64,000 bases of DNA, from contig JAYJMM010000117.1 in assembly GCA_037349105.1 (NCBI GenBank), positions 2,232,001-2,296,000 of the forward strand, read 5' to 3'. This DNA comes from Limnomonas spitsbergensis. Taxonomy: Eukaryota; Chlorophyta; Chlorophyceae; Chlamydomonadales. Below, piece by piece: positions 29,683 to 41,100 of this stretch. A program made the position numbers and the translations under genes. The stretch's first letter is position 1. The number at the start of each line of letters is the position of its first letter. The notes under the pieces were generated by a model. The model saw only the letters and a list, made by a program, of their open reading frames with translations, did not search any database and was not told the DNA's origin.

Positions 29683-32600
29683 CTAGCGCCACCTTGGCCC
29701 ATTTATGGACCGCTCGCTGGGTGACATTGGCTTCTCTTCATCCAAGGAATATCTTTCTCCAAAAAGTCTCTTCCTCCAAGAAGCCTCTCGCGCCTCCTCC
29801 TCCTCATCCGCCTCTTCCTCCTCTTCCATCTCATTCTCCTCTTCTGCCTCTTCCATCTCATTCTCCTCTTCTGCCGTAGGCCTGTGATCTGTGACCATCA
29901 GGTCCCCCATTTCCAGGGCGAACTTCTCCCACAGCACCACCTGCTGCGTCAGCACTGTGATCTGCTCCTCATCGGTCATGCACAAGTACCCTGGCACAGT
30001 GATCACGAACTTGCTCAGCTTGACCCTGGTGGCCACTGGCAGCCCCTCATAGAACATGTGCGAGACCGAGTGCCTTCTGCCAAAGTAGTCCACTGCATCC
30101 CTCGAGATCTGCAGCAGCTCTGCTGTGGACAGTACTCTGTGCGCAAACGCCTCCACTGTCTCCTCTGGCTTGACCTCTGGATCCAAGGTTGTTTTGACTC
30201 CCAGCTTGAGGTTGGTGATCGCGGATCTCTCATCCGAGGTCGGCTTCCCCACCTCCTCCTTTACCACCCTGATCCACAGGGTAAGCAGGGAAACCGCACA
30301 GCACTGCTCCTCTGCTGGAGCGGCCCACTGCCCCCTGATCCTTTCCACTTCCTTGGTGGCCCTGTCCCCTGCATGGGGCGCTGCCCTGATGGCCACCATC
30401 AACGGCCCCACACTGGCAGGCTTGTTGTTCCACAACCTGGCCAGGGATCGCACGAGCATGGCCATGGCCGAGGGTGACTGGCAGGATCCAACAATTTCCC
30501 CTGCCACCACGGCCAGCGCCGGTGGTTCATCCGACAGCGCCAGTCTGTTGTGTGATCCCCAATAGCCACACTCTTGGCAATATTTCTTGGCTGCAACCGC
30601 GCCCGGGTGTGACATATCCAACACCGGCACGTTGCCTTGGATAGCTGGGATTTTGGTATATTTGGCCACCCCTGCCAGCTGCAGGACCATCTGCTGCAGC
30701 AGCTGCATGTTCATCCTTGTCTGCTCCCTATCGAGCCTCTTCATTTCCTGGTCGCTGGACTCCCGCCTGGCCCTTGGCCCGCGCCTGTCCGCTCCACCTG
30801 ACCCCGACTCGTCTAAACTGGAGTCTGATCCAGATCCGCTATTGTCGCCCCCTGATGGGCTGCGACTGCGCTGGTACTGGCTGTTTCTGCGGCCAGCCCC
30901 ATCCTGGGCTTGTCCGCCCCCGGACGACTGTCTGCCGGCCCTGCTCGCGGAGCCTCTGCTCCTCTCGGGTGGCGGCTGATCAGCCTCATCTCTGCTTTTT
31001 CTCTCCTCTGGGCCAGACTCCCGAGGCTGTGATCCTCTGCCGGATTCTGCCTGCTGCCCCCTGGGCGGCTTCTGGCTTGGCTCGCCTGGCTGTGTCCTCC
31101 TGCCGTATTCTGCCGGCCCCCTGGGCGGCTCCTGGCTCTGCCAGTTTGGCTGTTCCCTGCCGTCTGCCTGCCCCCTGGGCGGCTCCTGGCTCTGCCAGCT
31201 TGGCTGTTTCCCTCCTGTGTAATTCCTGACGTAGGAATCAGATTGTGTTTCCCCTCTGGTTTCCTGCCTTCTTGGTCCACTGAAGCGCACACTGCCTGCA
31301 GGCTCGTCCTGTTGTGTTCCTCTTGCTGCGCCCTCTTGCCTTTTCCTCAGGAACTCCTCGATGTAATCCACCTGGGTTTCCTGGCCTGTGTTCTCTTTGT
31401 CCTCGATTATGCGCAGGAGTGCATAGGACTCTTGCCTGTTTGCTCTGCGCGTTGCTACGCCTTGCTCAGCCATCCTGGCCAGCGATCGGCTAGTCAACTC
31501 CGCCCTTTCGCTGGCGGCTGGGCTACTGGCCCTGGGCTCTTCCCTGCCCCTTGGCCGCCCCCTGAGGCTTGGCTCGCTGCTGACCTCAAAAACCTCAGAT
31601 CTGAGTGTTGGGGTTGGCGCGGTTCTTGCTTGCTGCTGCCACCTTTGGACTTCCCTGAGCTCCTCAGGCCGCTGCCCCGCTGTTTTAAATCCTTCCCATG
31701 CCTGGTCCTCCTCATCTTCTGGCTCGGATCCCGGTTCCACCTGATTTCCTGTTACCTCATTGCACCACTCATCTGCGAAGGCCTTAACAGCCAGGGCTGC
31801 TTCGCGTCCAGCCCTTCCCTTGGATACCTGTCCAAGGGCGCTTAACAGCGTCGCCCTGTCCTGCCCTGTGTGGGGGATACCCAGCATGGCCTTTGTTGCC
31901 CATCCCCTCAGATGATGGGCCTTGAACTCCTCAATGGCTGTGACCTGGTCCTGGAAATGCAAGAACGTCCTGGAGCAAACTTGCTTCCACAGGTCTGTTG
32001 CCCACTGCAAAATTCCTGCCCAACCGATCGGTCCTTCTGACTCCTCATTGCCGCACACTACTCCCCCAGTCCCGGAGCGCTCTGGCTCTCTAGGTCTGGT
32101 ATCCTGCGCCTGTGCTGTACCTTGATAAAATCCGCGCAGGATTTCCTTGTGGCCGCCGCCTGCTCGCATCTGGCTGCTAGATCCCTCCTTGGGTGTCTGC
32201 ACAGGTCTGCCCACACTGGGCGTAAACTTGGACAGCGGCGTCCCGTAAACTGTGGATCCCGCCCCTCTTTGAACCGGCACCCTGCGTGGTCGCATTGGCT
32301 GCCTTGGGCGCAGCCCTGTCACTGGCTGCCGCCCCTTCTCTTCTTGTATCGGATCAGGCAGCTCTTCCTCAGATATTAGGTCAGCCCACGGCTTTCCCAC
32401 CGGTACAGCTGACTTTTCCTGTGGTTCTTTGCTGCTCTGCGGGGCCTGCCTGGTCACAGCAGGCTTGATCTCAGCTCCCTCGCGCTTGATCTCTGCATCA
32501 CTGGCCTCAGCCGGGTCCTCACCCGGCTCCAGCCCCCTCTGGATGTTGGCATCCATGAGGTGCTCACATGCACTGTCGCTGTGCTCGCACTCGAACCCGC

Positions 32601-35322
32601 AGAACATGCATACTCTTCCGGGGTAATACCTCATGGCCTGACGCATGGCATTGCGGGTGTCCATCTGCTGCTGACGGTCACCTGTTGCGCAATCCTCCCA
32701 GAGCCTGGCCAGCTCCACATCTGCAGGCACCGCAGCAGGGAATGCTACCAGGCACACATTCCTGCTGCTGCTGTTGTTCACGGGTGCTGGCACCGGAGAC
32801 CTGCTGCTCCTAGCTTCATCCACGTCACTGTCAGCTGCCCTGTCTTGTGGCAACAGCGTCTGCAGTTTATTTGCCAAGCGACGCTTCATCATCCTCAGCT
32901 GCCTGGTCATTCTCATCTGCCAGGCAATCCCTGGCTGCCTGGCCATCCACAGCTGCCTGGCCATTCCTTTGAGCTTCTGCTGGTACCAGTTCACCTTTTC
33001 CCTCAGCATGGGTATGGAGATCCCCTGCTCCTCTGACCCCTCAGGATTCTCTGCCGCCTCCAGCTGTTTGCTGGCCTGCTGGGCCGCACCTGGTTCTGAT
33101 ATTGGCACCTGGACCCCTCCTGGAGCTGCTGGCACTGGTGGTGTGACAGGCCCATCTTCTTCTGGCTGGTGCATCTGCACCAGCACCGGCGCCTGCCTGT
33201 GCTCGTGGTCCTCAACCTCACTTGGGTCAACTGGTTCCTCAGCCACCCTTTGGGTCAGCTTCTGCTCCCACGGATGCAGTTGGTCCGGCTCGCAGCCGCC
33301 GGCCACCACAGGTGTCACATGGGCTGCCTCCCTCGACAAACACAAACGTGACGCCTGCACCTGCAGTTGGCCTGGCTCACAGCCACCGATCCCTACAGGT
33401 GTCACATGAATTGCCTCCCTCTGCACGCACCGTCGTGACGCCTGCAACTGCAGTTGGCCTGGCTCACGGCCACCGGCCACCACAGGTGTCACAGGAACGT
33501 CCTCCATCTGAAAACACAGCCGTGACGCCTGCACCTGCAGTTGGCACGGCTCGTGGCCATCGGTCACCACAGGTGTCACATGAACTGCCTCTCTCTGCAA
33601 ACACAGCCGTGACGCATGCACCTGCAGTTGGCCTGGCTCACAGCCAGCGGCCGCCACAGGTGTCACATGGGCTGCCTCCCTCGGCAAAAACAGCCGTGAC
33701 GCATGCACCTGCAGTTGACCTGGCTCACAGCCACCGATCCCTACAGGTATCACAGGAACTGCCTCCATCTGCAAACACAGCCGTGACGCCTGCACCTGCA
33801 GTTGGCCTGGCTCACAGCCACCGGCCACCACAGTTTTCAGAGGAACTGCCTCCTTCTGCAAACACAGCCGTGATGCCTGCACCTGCAGTTGGTCTGGCTC
33901 ACAGCCACCGATCCCTACAGGTGTCACAGGAACTGCCTTTCTCTGCAAACACAGCCGTGACGCCTGCACCTGCAGTTGGCTTGGCTCGGAGCCACCGATC
34001 CCTACAGGTGTCACAGGAACTGCCTCCTTCTGCAAACACAGCCGTGACGCCTGCACCTGCAGTTGGCTTGGCTCGCAGCCACCGGTCACTGGTTTGGGTG
34101 AAAAAGCATTCCCTATCGGAACACAGTTGATCAGGTGCAGCTGCTCGCTAGCTACCGGGCTATCCTGCCTGGGTGGGCCGGCATTCTCTGCCGTAATACA
34201 GTTGATCAGGTGCAGCTGCTCGCTAGCTACCAGGCTATCCTGCCTGGGTGGGCCGGCACTCTCTGCCGTAATACAGTTGATCAGGTGCCTTGGACTTGGC
34301 TCACTGTCACTGCTGAGGATGTCAAACATGGACCAGCCGTTGGGGGACACCTGATTACCTGGCTGCTCCATACACCTGGTCAATGCCTCCAAGGGTGCGC
34401 GCTGCTGGGGCACAGCCAGACTGCTTAACCCCGCCTGCTCTGCGTCACACACACTTTTCCACACTCCAGTGGCCCACTGCCCTAGCCTGTTCCACCCTCT
34501 TGGCTGAGCCAGATCCTCCTTCCTTTTTACTGGGGGCCATTCCGCAGTGGCGGCTTGTGCTCCACCCACCGCCTGCAGATCTGCAGGTTTCCTGATCACC
34601 TGACTTCCACCACGGGGCATCGTCCCGTTCTCCTTTTTAACGCACTGCGCAGCACTTGCCACTCTCATTAGCCTCTTCTGCGTCGCGTATTCTGGCCCAC
34701 TGCCTAGGTCTCTTGCTCTTCCGCACTCTGCTGCCCCCTCTGGGGCTGCCGAGGTGCCTGCCCCTTGATCACCGTGATCGGGCTCGTTCTTGACTCGTTG
34801 CACGGCCCCTGCCCCACTGGGCAAGTCCTGCTCTGGTGCGCCTTCTGGACCACTGTCCCGATTTGCGCCACTGGTCTGCGACACCTCAACGGCCGGGTCC
34901 AATGTCAGCTCAGGGGTTCTTCCTCCCTGTCTCAACCACTGCGCATATTCCAGGCCTTGCCTTGGAATATCCAGGGTTGATTGGGGCACTCGCCCACCTC
35001 GGCTGATCCCTTTGTGCGACACTAGTGCTGAGCCGTCTGCCTGCGCCCCTGCCTCTCTGGGCGGTACGCGGCCCGGTTCTGGCACCTTGCTGTCTCCTGC
35101 GGGCGGTCCCACTGGCCCTGCCAGCTTCGCCGCCACCAACAGGGCTTCTGCAGCCAGCTCATCACTAGCTTCCATCGGGTTTACACCCGGCTCCAGCCCC
35201 CTCAGACGCCCACTTCTCCGTTGGGCGTCAGGGTGCTGGTGCCTATCGGGATTTAGATCTACGTCTGTCATTCCTACAGGCAATTTACGAACCGCACGGT
35301 CCTGCAAGCGTGCTGGCGACAC
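29683..35322 (-). CDS. Gag-like polyprotein of the split-repeat retroelement
   Basis: Single ORF of 1879 residues without introns, unlike every host gene here. Order of parts: low-complexity acidic/Gln-rich N-terminus; three copies of a 25-residue HLINCITAEN repeat around 345-410; nine to ten copies of a 29-residue repeat (EPGQLQVQASRLCLQ) at about 412-680; a Met/Arg/Gln-rich helical stretch near 775-825; a Cys/His cluster CMFCGFECEHSDSACEH from residue 905; long Arg/Ser/Gly-rich disordered part; a second Cys/His motif YCQECGYWGSHN near 1581; a helical capsid-like region about 1600-1810; a Glu-rich tail. Cys/His knuckle plus capsid-like helices suggest a Gag protein that packages element RNA. 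This is inference from composition and position; no family was recognised by sequence. The start is the first Met, about 670 bp inside the X1 repeat. Confidence 0.7.
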   Translation of the reverse strand: MSPARLQDRAVRKLPVGMTDVDLNPDRHQHPDAQRRSGRLRGLEPGVNPMEASDELAAEALLVAAKLAGPVGPPAGDSKVPEPGRVPPREAGAQADGSALVSHKGISRGGRVPQSTLDIPRQGLEYAQWLRQGGRTPELTLDPAVEVSQTSGANRDSGPEGAPEQDLPSGAGAVQRVKNEPDHGDQGAGTSAAPEGAAECGRARDLGSGPEYATQKRLMRVASAAQCVKKENGTMPRGGSQVIRKPADLQAVGGAQAATAEWPPVKRKEDLAQPRGWNRLGQWATGVWKSVCDAEQAGLSSLAVPQQRAPLEALTRCMEQPGNQVSPNGWSMFDILSSDSEPSPRHLINCITAESAGPPRQDSLVASEQLHLINCITAENAGPPRQDSPVASEQLHLINCVPIGNAFSPKPVTGGCEPSQLQVQASRLCLQKEAVPVTPVGIGGSEPSQLQVQASRLCLQRKAVPVTPVGIGGCEPDQLQVQASRLCLQKEAVPLKTVVAGGCEPGQLQVQASRLCLQMEAVPVIPVGIGGCEPGQLQVHASRLFLPREAAHVTPVAAAGCEPGQLQVHASRLCLQREAVHVTPVVTDGHEPCQLQVQASRLCFQMEDVPVTPVVAGGREPGQLQLQASRRCVQREAIHVTPVGIGGCEPGQLQVQASRLCLSREAAHVTPVVAGGCEPDQLHPWEQKLTQRVAEEPVDPSEVEDHEHRQAPVLVQMHQPEEDGPVTPPVPAAPGGVQVPISEPGAAQQASKQLEAAENPEGSEEQGISIPMLREKVNWYQQKLKGMARQLWMARQPGIAWQMRMTRQLRMMKRRLANKLQTLLPQDRAADSDVDEARSSRSPVPAPVNNSSSRNVCLVAFPAAVPADVELARLWEDCATGDRQQQMDTRNAMRQAMRYYPGRVCMFCGFECEHSDSACEHLMDANIQRGLEPGEDPAEASDAEIKREGAEIKPAVTRQAPQSSKEPQEKSAVPVGKPWADLISEEELPDPIQEEKGRQPVTGLRPRQPMRPRRVPVQRGAGSTVYGTPLSKFTPSVGRPVQTPKEGSSSQMRAGGGHKEILRGFYQGTAQAQDTRPREPERSGTGGVVCGNEESEGPIGWAGILQWATDLWKQVCSRTFLHFQDQVTAIEEFKAHHLRGWATKAMLGIPHTGQDRATLLSALGQVSKGRAGREAALAVKAFADEWCNEVTGNQVEPGSEPEDEEDQAWEGFKTAGQRPEELREVQRWQQQARTAPTPTLRSEVFEVSSEPSLRGRPRGREEPRASSPAASERAELTSRSLARMAEQGVATRRANRQESYALLRIIEDKENTGQETQVDYIEEFLRKRQEGAARGTQQDEPAGSVRFSGPRRQETRGETQSDSYVRNYTGGKQPSWQSQEPPRGQADGREQPNWQSQEPPRGPAEYGRRTQPGEPSQKPPRGQQAESGRGSQPRESGPEERKSRDEADQPPPERSRGSASRAGRQSSGGGQAQDGAGRRNSQYQRSRSPSGGDNSGSGSDSSLDESGSGGADRRGPRARRESSDQEMKRLDREQTRMNMQLLQQMVLQLAGVAKYTKIPAIQGNVPVLDMSHPGAVAAKKYCQECGYWGSHNRLALSDEPPALAVVAGEIVGSCQSPSAMAMLVRSLARLWNNKPASVGPLMVAIRAAPHAGDRATKEVERIRGQWAAPAEEQCCAVSLLTLWIRVVKEEVGKPTSDERSAITNLKLGVKTTLDPEVKPEETVEAFAHRVLSTAELLQISRDAVDYFGRRHSVSHMFYEGLPVATRVKLSKFVITVPGYLCMTDEEQITVLTQQVVLWEKFALEMGDLMVTDHRPTAEEENEMEEAEEENEMEEEEEADEEEEAREASWRKRLFGERYSLDEEKPMSPSERSINGPRWR
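33285..34095. repeat. 87-bp coding tandem repeat within the Gag-like ORF
   Basis: Nine full units and one partial unit of exactly 87 bp (29 codons), so the frame is preserved. Each contains GCCTGCACCTGCAGTTGG on the plus strand. Unit-to-unit changes are mostly single bases. A plus-strand open frame of 302 codons across it is only a shadow. Confidence 0.9.
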
Positions 35323-35989
35323 CCCCTACAGGATCTGCTAACTTTAGGCTTCTGCCCCCTTGTTCCTACTGCAATCTGGTGAGGGCTTGCGAGCCAAGAT
35401 CGGATGGCAGGTACAGCAATATGCAGGATAGGCCTTGCCTTCCTGCTTTTCTGCTCACTAATTTCAATCTGGCGGAATCCTCCTTCGCCTTTTCAGTTCT
35501 TCCCACCTTGCTGGCTGGGCTGCTTCTAGATGTCTCACGTCCTGCGTGGATGTCACACGCCCTGCGTGGATGTAGCCTCTTGCGTAGTGTCCGCTCAGCT
35601 CTGCGTCCCTGCGGGGATCCTTTGGTACACCCACAAGATTTCAAACTTGAATGTTCTATCCACAAGTTCACTTCTGTCAATGATGAAAGATTGGATCCAC
35701 CTGATCACAATCTGCAGTCACACAGGTAATTATCTGCTGGGTGTTTAAATCCACAGCCAGATCTTCAAGCCTCTCCTGGACTCAACACTAAGCTGCCACG
35801 CTCAGCGATTCTCAGGGTTTAACTTGGCAATCTCTCTCTGGAGATTACCACAGCAAAGTGCAGTTCAAACGCTGTCCAAGGTCGTTTGCATGCAAACAAA
35901 ATTCCAATTCCGCTGCACAAGCACCTTTAGCAGGAATTGGCGAATCAAGCTGATCAGGCTAAATCCACTTCGTCCCTTTCTAAAGGACA

Positions 35990-36625
35990 CGCGATGTGCG
36001 CTTCAGGTCCGTGGCGGACTTCTTTCCTCACGGCAGTGACGGACGCCTACGGGCAGGCTCAGTGACTCTTCACTGGCTGCGAGTGCTCAGCGAGTTAAGC
36101 AGTAGAGCTGGATATTTGTATGTATAGCAATAGACGTATGGTAGCGTAGGCCTTCTGGCCGTCTGGGCGCGATCCAGCTGGGCTATGTTAAGGGCACTTA
36201 CCGCGCAACACGCGGTGAGGTAGCCGGGAGGTTGACTGCGTACTTCTTCTTCGGCAGGGTCTCGGTTCACTACTGAGGTACTTGTCTCCAGGTAGTTCAG
36301 CTGAGGCGGAGCTAGTCTTGACTTGATATAGGTACTGACGTTATGAACACCTCAGGCCTCATGCATTGGATGCCGGCCGGAGCTTGTTACATAAGAGGTC
36401 TGTCCTTTAGAAAGGGACGAAGTAGTTAGCCTAGGCAACTGCCGGGATACAGGGACCCGGCAGGCCCAATTCAGAATACGGTACAATCTGTCAAATCAAC
36501 CGGCGTAAGCGGGTTTCTAGGTCTCAGTTCAAATCCGTAGACTCCGCAGAGAAGCTGCTGAGTCCCCGAGGCCGCTAACTGCGGTCTAAACGGTTCTGTC
36601 ACGTATACGGTAATATACTGTGACA
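35990..36625 (-). repeat. X1 piece of the split direct repeat
   Basis: 636 bp matching 27599-28234, with a substitution in AGAAGCTGCTGAGTCC. Just inside it, at about 35967-35989, the internal region carries the reverse complement of a stretch within the repeat itself (TGTCCTTTAGAAAGGGACG). Confidence 0.85.
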
Positions 36626-38131
36626 TACTTGATTAGGGGGTGTATATTATATTTTGTTGTTTAGGTCCTTGTGTCAACAAGCTTCAGACTCTTCTTTGTT
36701 ACACATTTTGCACCTTGATATTAGTGCTATAGAGTTGATAGGCAGCAGGGACACAGGATACGGTAATACGATAAGATGCGGGATTTTTGCGGGAATTTTG
36801 GCCAATACGGGACCCTGGGAAATTGTGTCCCTGATAGGCAGACTTCTTACCTCTGCAATGATGTAGCCACATGACACAGGATCATTCCTACCTTCTAGCT
36901 TTCTGGTTCCATAACTGAACATAATACCCGCCGATTATTAATTATCTTAGGTAGATCCGTAAACACAACGAATATGTGATTAAAAAGACAGGTACCGCAG
37001 GTAATCATAATTTGAATCGTCCGTCTTTACTGGGTTGATCTCCATGGATGAGGTTCGTGTCTACTAGGTTCATTCCTACGCTGCAGCATGATTGTCTGTC
37101 AGTGGGAAGCATAGGGTCCCGCTAATTTATCCTGTTCTCTGTCCTAGTTTATTTTTTGTTATGACCGTTTAGCAGGCACGTGTGTGGTGACGTGGTTTAC
37201 TTTTTGAGCAGGGCCCAGAGGTATAACGTCATTGACCTCAAAGCCAGACAAGCGCGTAATCAAAAGGCCGGAACAGGCATCATTGCTGTGACAATGTACT
37301 GGCATTAAGTGCTGGCGCATTGCCAGCTTGATGGAGTGCATACGAAAAAAAAGGCACATGGCCTAAACTGGTCTGGTGCCGTCCATCAGAACATGGCAGG
37401 ACCTTGGGCTAAATTGAAGCTCCTTAAACACATTCTAGTCTGAGGGGCCTACGCATAGAAGCTTGCAGCACATGGGCCACCAGGATGGTACTGGTAGGGC
37501 TGCGAGGCCATGAGCTCATTCTATTCCAAATATGGAATTCAGGTACACACTTCCAGACCAGGGTCACCTAGACCTTGGGTCCCTCACACCTGCTTCCTGT
37601 TTTAAATCCTAATGTTTCTGGCATATGTCTTTGAAGTGATCTCTGCCCACCTGGAGTGGGGTACCTTGGTAAAGTACCGGCAGTGAACCGGGGCCAGTAC
37701 GTTTGCCTTGCCGTGACCGGTAAGATATGCAGTGTGTATCATAGGTCATCATGGTAGATTCAAAGTTAAATTCGATGTGAGGAGCTATCACGGTTTCAAA
37801 GGCCAACGCAGAACTCCGTTTTTGAATGTGTTCTGACCCAATGGGCTCATGCTGCTGAGTCACATATAAGCCAGGCCAGGTATTCACTACCTCCCTGCAC
37901 GTTTAGTGCGTTAAGAGAGCGAAGTAGCCGTAGCGTTGCTTGATGACTGCAGATCCCCTGGGATTGCCGATCGCGAGCCTGGTGACCCAACCCTAAGAAC
38001 CCCAGAGGTAACAACAAATGAAAAAACGAGAATGGGGAGTGCACACATCCAGCGGGACTCGCAGCTGGACATTACAGCCGTAAAGTAATTTTGCATGTGA
38101 ATGAGAAGGACCAACTCTTCACTCGTCAGGA
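36626..38131. other. Intergenic region between the retroelement and CCR4
   Basis: No supported gene. A minus-strand LINE-tail fragment lies at about 37197-37240 (GAGCAGGGCCCAGAGGTATA). The last few hundred bases should contain the CCR4 promoter and 5' UTR. No core promoter motif is clear. Confidence 0.55.
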
Positions 38132-41100
38132 ATGTTCATTCAACCTCACTCATTAAGATTGCCTACAAGCGAAGGCGTATTTTGTGGAGTCACGCTAGAG
38201 CCGTATGTTGTCATCAAGCGCGACCCTGGAGTCCAAATCGCTCTTGAGGACGTCCCCGAAGAGGGCTCCCCGGATGGAGCTTACCAGCTAAGATCACGAT
38301 GGTATCGCAGCACGATTCCTCGTGGAGGCGCTGTTTGCAGCGTTCATCCGGACAGGGAAGCCGGCCTTCAATGCACCATCTGTCTGAGGGTCAAGGTCCC
38401 ACAGCATCTGACCTACCACTGCTCTGTGGATTGTCTGAAGAGCCATTGGCATCTGCATAAAGACTACCACAAGCAATTCTTAGCTAATGGTGGGTGATTG
38501 AGGTTGCCAGCATGAAGGATATAATCTGCCTGATGGCCTGAGGCCTGCAGCATCCGTCCTCTAGCTTGTGCATTGCCAGAGGAGACATGGGAATGTGTTG
38601 ATATGCTTCAGGGCTTTCATTCTCCTCGATTCAGGCTAATGTGGCATGGTAAAGGTTGCATGATTTCTGCATTCATTTGAACTGTCTCATGTCGCATGGC
38701 TAGGTGCGCCCGAGAGTGGTTTCGATTCCAATTTCAAGAATGGCAGCAATACGGTGGAGAGCTGGGTGGAGGTGGGTTGAGCTTGGTCCACCTGTTCTGT
38801 GTCAAATAACAGGTTGTTGTTGTGTGAGTTGCGAATGCTGACTGGAGATGCCATCCTTGCAGAAGTCATGTGTGCACCGTTTGGCAATGCTCTAGCTCTT
38901 TCTGCCCTTCACGGTATAGTTTCATTTTTTAAATCTGAGTGAGCCATGTCCAACAGCCTAGCGGCTGCTTAGCAGCCTGTTCTGAGCACTGTTTCTTGTA
39001 GGTTGATTCAGCTACATTTCAGCTACATCACAGCCTTCAGACGAGGGGGCCTGGTGCAACACACCCTGCTGATTTGGCCACGGGCTATAGACTAGGTCAA
39101 AACTTGGTCCCCATGGGCCCACTGATTGTCCAGCGGTCTGCCAAAGCTGGTATCGTGCGCCCGGCATAAAATACACACTTACTGTCTTGCAGATAGCAAG
39201 GTCGAGGACCTACACCCCCACCATCGACGACGTGGGCTATGTCCTGAGGTACCAGGTCAGCGTAGTGGACAAGTCGCACCCGTCCTACGTGGACTCCAAT
39301 AAAATCCAGAGTTTTGACACCACCCGCGTGCGCCCGGCGCCCAACCCCCCTGCGCGGCACATGGTGCAGCTGGCGCCGGAGGCCACAGCTGCGGGCGCCT
39401 CAGGCCGCTTCACACTGCTGACGTACAACTTGCTGGCGGACCTCTATGCGAAAGTGAGAACAAAGGGGCCACGCACATGCATCTAGCTTTCACCTGCAGG
39501 CTTTGGCAGTCGGCTGCTGGCACATCTCAGCGTAAATGTGACAAATTGAAACTATGGACAGCTCTGAAACTGCTGGCGGGCCTCGACGCTTACGTGACGA
39601 ATTTGAATTAAGTGCCCAGGGCGAAAACACTGTTTTTAACAGCAGGCTGCCGTTGCTTCCGCAGTGCTATCAGCAGATCTTGTGCAAAAGTGACGCCATG
39701 AAACCATTACCCTCACACAAACTCTAGGCCCCAAACAAACACATGCTAGCAGACCTCTACGCTCAGGTGACAACTTGAAACCATAGGCCCACAAACGAAA
39801 ACTGTTGGACCCTAACAAGCCCATGGATTTATCAGGGCGTTTGCAATCTGCTGTACTCCTCAGTGTCCTTCCCCATCTCCTTGCAGCATTTCTTGGAACC
39901 AACTAGTACAGGCAGCCTTTGGCGAGCCAAACATGGCGGCTGAGATGTTTCCAAACATGGGTTCCTGTCATCCATGGCCACTTGAAATTCCGTTTGGGTC
40001 GTTTTCCACTAACTGCCCACTTACTGTCCACTTCATCTGCCTGCAGGGTGATTTCTCCACCAACTGCCCAGCATGGTCGCTGCACTGGCAGTACCGGAAG
40101 CGGAACCTGCTGCGGGAGCTGCTGGCGTACAAGGCGGACATCCTCTGCCTTCAGGTACAGATTGACGGTATATACATAAACGAATAAACGATCCGCAGGG
40201 CTGGTGTGCTGGGCTCTAAATTTAAAGGAACCGTAGCGGCCTCTTCCTACACGTGTGGGCATATGGTATGGGTGCAAGGTAATGTCTTCTTGTAGGTCCA
40301 AACTAAATGGTAATTGTTTCCCTACCGTAGATTTGATTTGCCTTCCCTCGGGTTTGTAAAACTGCTTTCTTTTAAGACTGTCCTCAGGGCAAACTGTCGA
40401 CAAAACTCTAAATGTCCGACTAAAAACTGGCATCGACAATTGATAATTAGTAAACGCATGGATCCCTCAACCCCAAATAACGTGAATTATGAGGGATTGC
40501 AAAGCAAACCTACGGTATATTAGGCTGTGTCTCACGCATTGGTAACAACTTTGCTCGCCAGTATTTTGTGTTTGCTAGGGGCGCTGCTTCTCTTGCACAG
40601 GAACAGGGAGGAAGATATAGAACTTGCTCGTTAACTTTTTGAAGATCGCTCATTGAGTCTTTGAAATACTGTGAAGCAGATGTCAACAGACCACAAGGCG
40701 TGCAGCTTCCGTAAATTTCCCTCACACTCGTGACTGCTGCTGCTGAGATTCTGCTGCGTGCTGGAGGTTCAGACCGACTTCTACTTCCACTACGACTTGT
40801 GGGCTGCAGTCGTCTGGTCGATGGGAGTGAAACACAGATCATTATGTTGGGAGTGAAAGCAAATCCTTATGTTTCCACATTTGACTGCTGCCTGAGTGCA
40901 GGAGGTGCAGACTGACTACTACTTCCACGACGACCTCTGGGCTACAGTCATGAGCAAAACTGCTGTGAAACACAAATCATCATATTTTCACACTTTTGAC
41001 AGCTGCTGAGTGCAGGAAGTGCAGAGTGACTCCTACTTCCACGACAACCTCTGCGCTGCAGTCATGAGCAATTGGTGTGAAACACAAATCATTGTGTTTC

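Larger units (their letters stand above)
27356..36625 (-). mobile_element. Retroelement with split direct repeats and a single Gag-like ORF
   Basis: Read on the minus strand the order is X1 (36625-35990), internal region with one long ORF, Y1 (28481-28237), two bases GC, X2 (28234-27599), Y2 (27601-27356). X1 and X2 are 636 bp each with one obvious difference; Y1 and Y2 are 245 and 246 bp with one 1-base gap. This A1-ORF-B1-A2-B2 plan is the split direct repeat arrangement known for PAT-like (DIRS-order) elements, including Kangaroo of Volvox, and is not a normal LTR pair. The outer ends are TGTCGCACC and TGTGACA, flanked by TACT on both sides. No reverse transcriptase, RNase H or tyrosine recombinase is visible, so the copy looks non-autonomous. 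Near-identity of the repeats indicates recent insertion. Confidence 0.75.

Noticed and set aside
33222..34130. 302-codon plus-strand open frame
   Set aside because: It lies opposite the 87-bp repeats of the Gag-like ORF. The period is a multiple of three, so the shadow frame stays open; it has no family features.
27356..36625. Ordinary LTR retrotransposon with one LTR lost
   Set aside because: The two partial repeats join exactly to make the complete one, and their order matches split direct repeats. A simple LTR loss would not place the other piece beside the complete copy.
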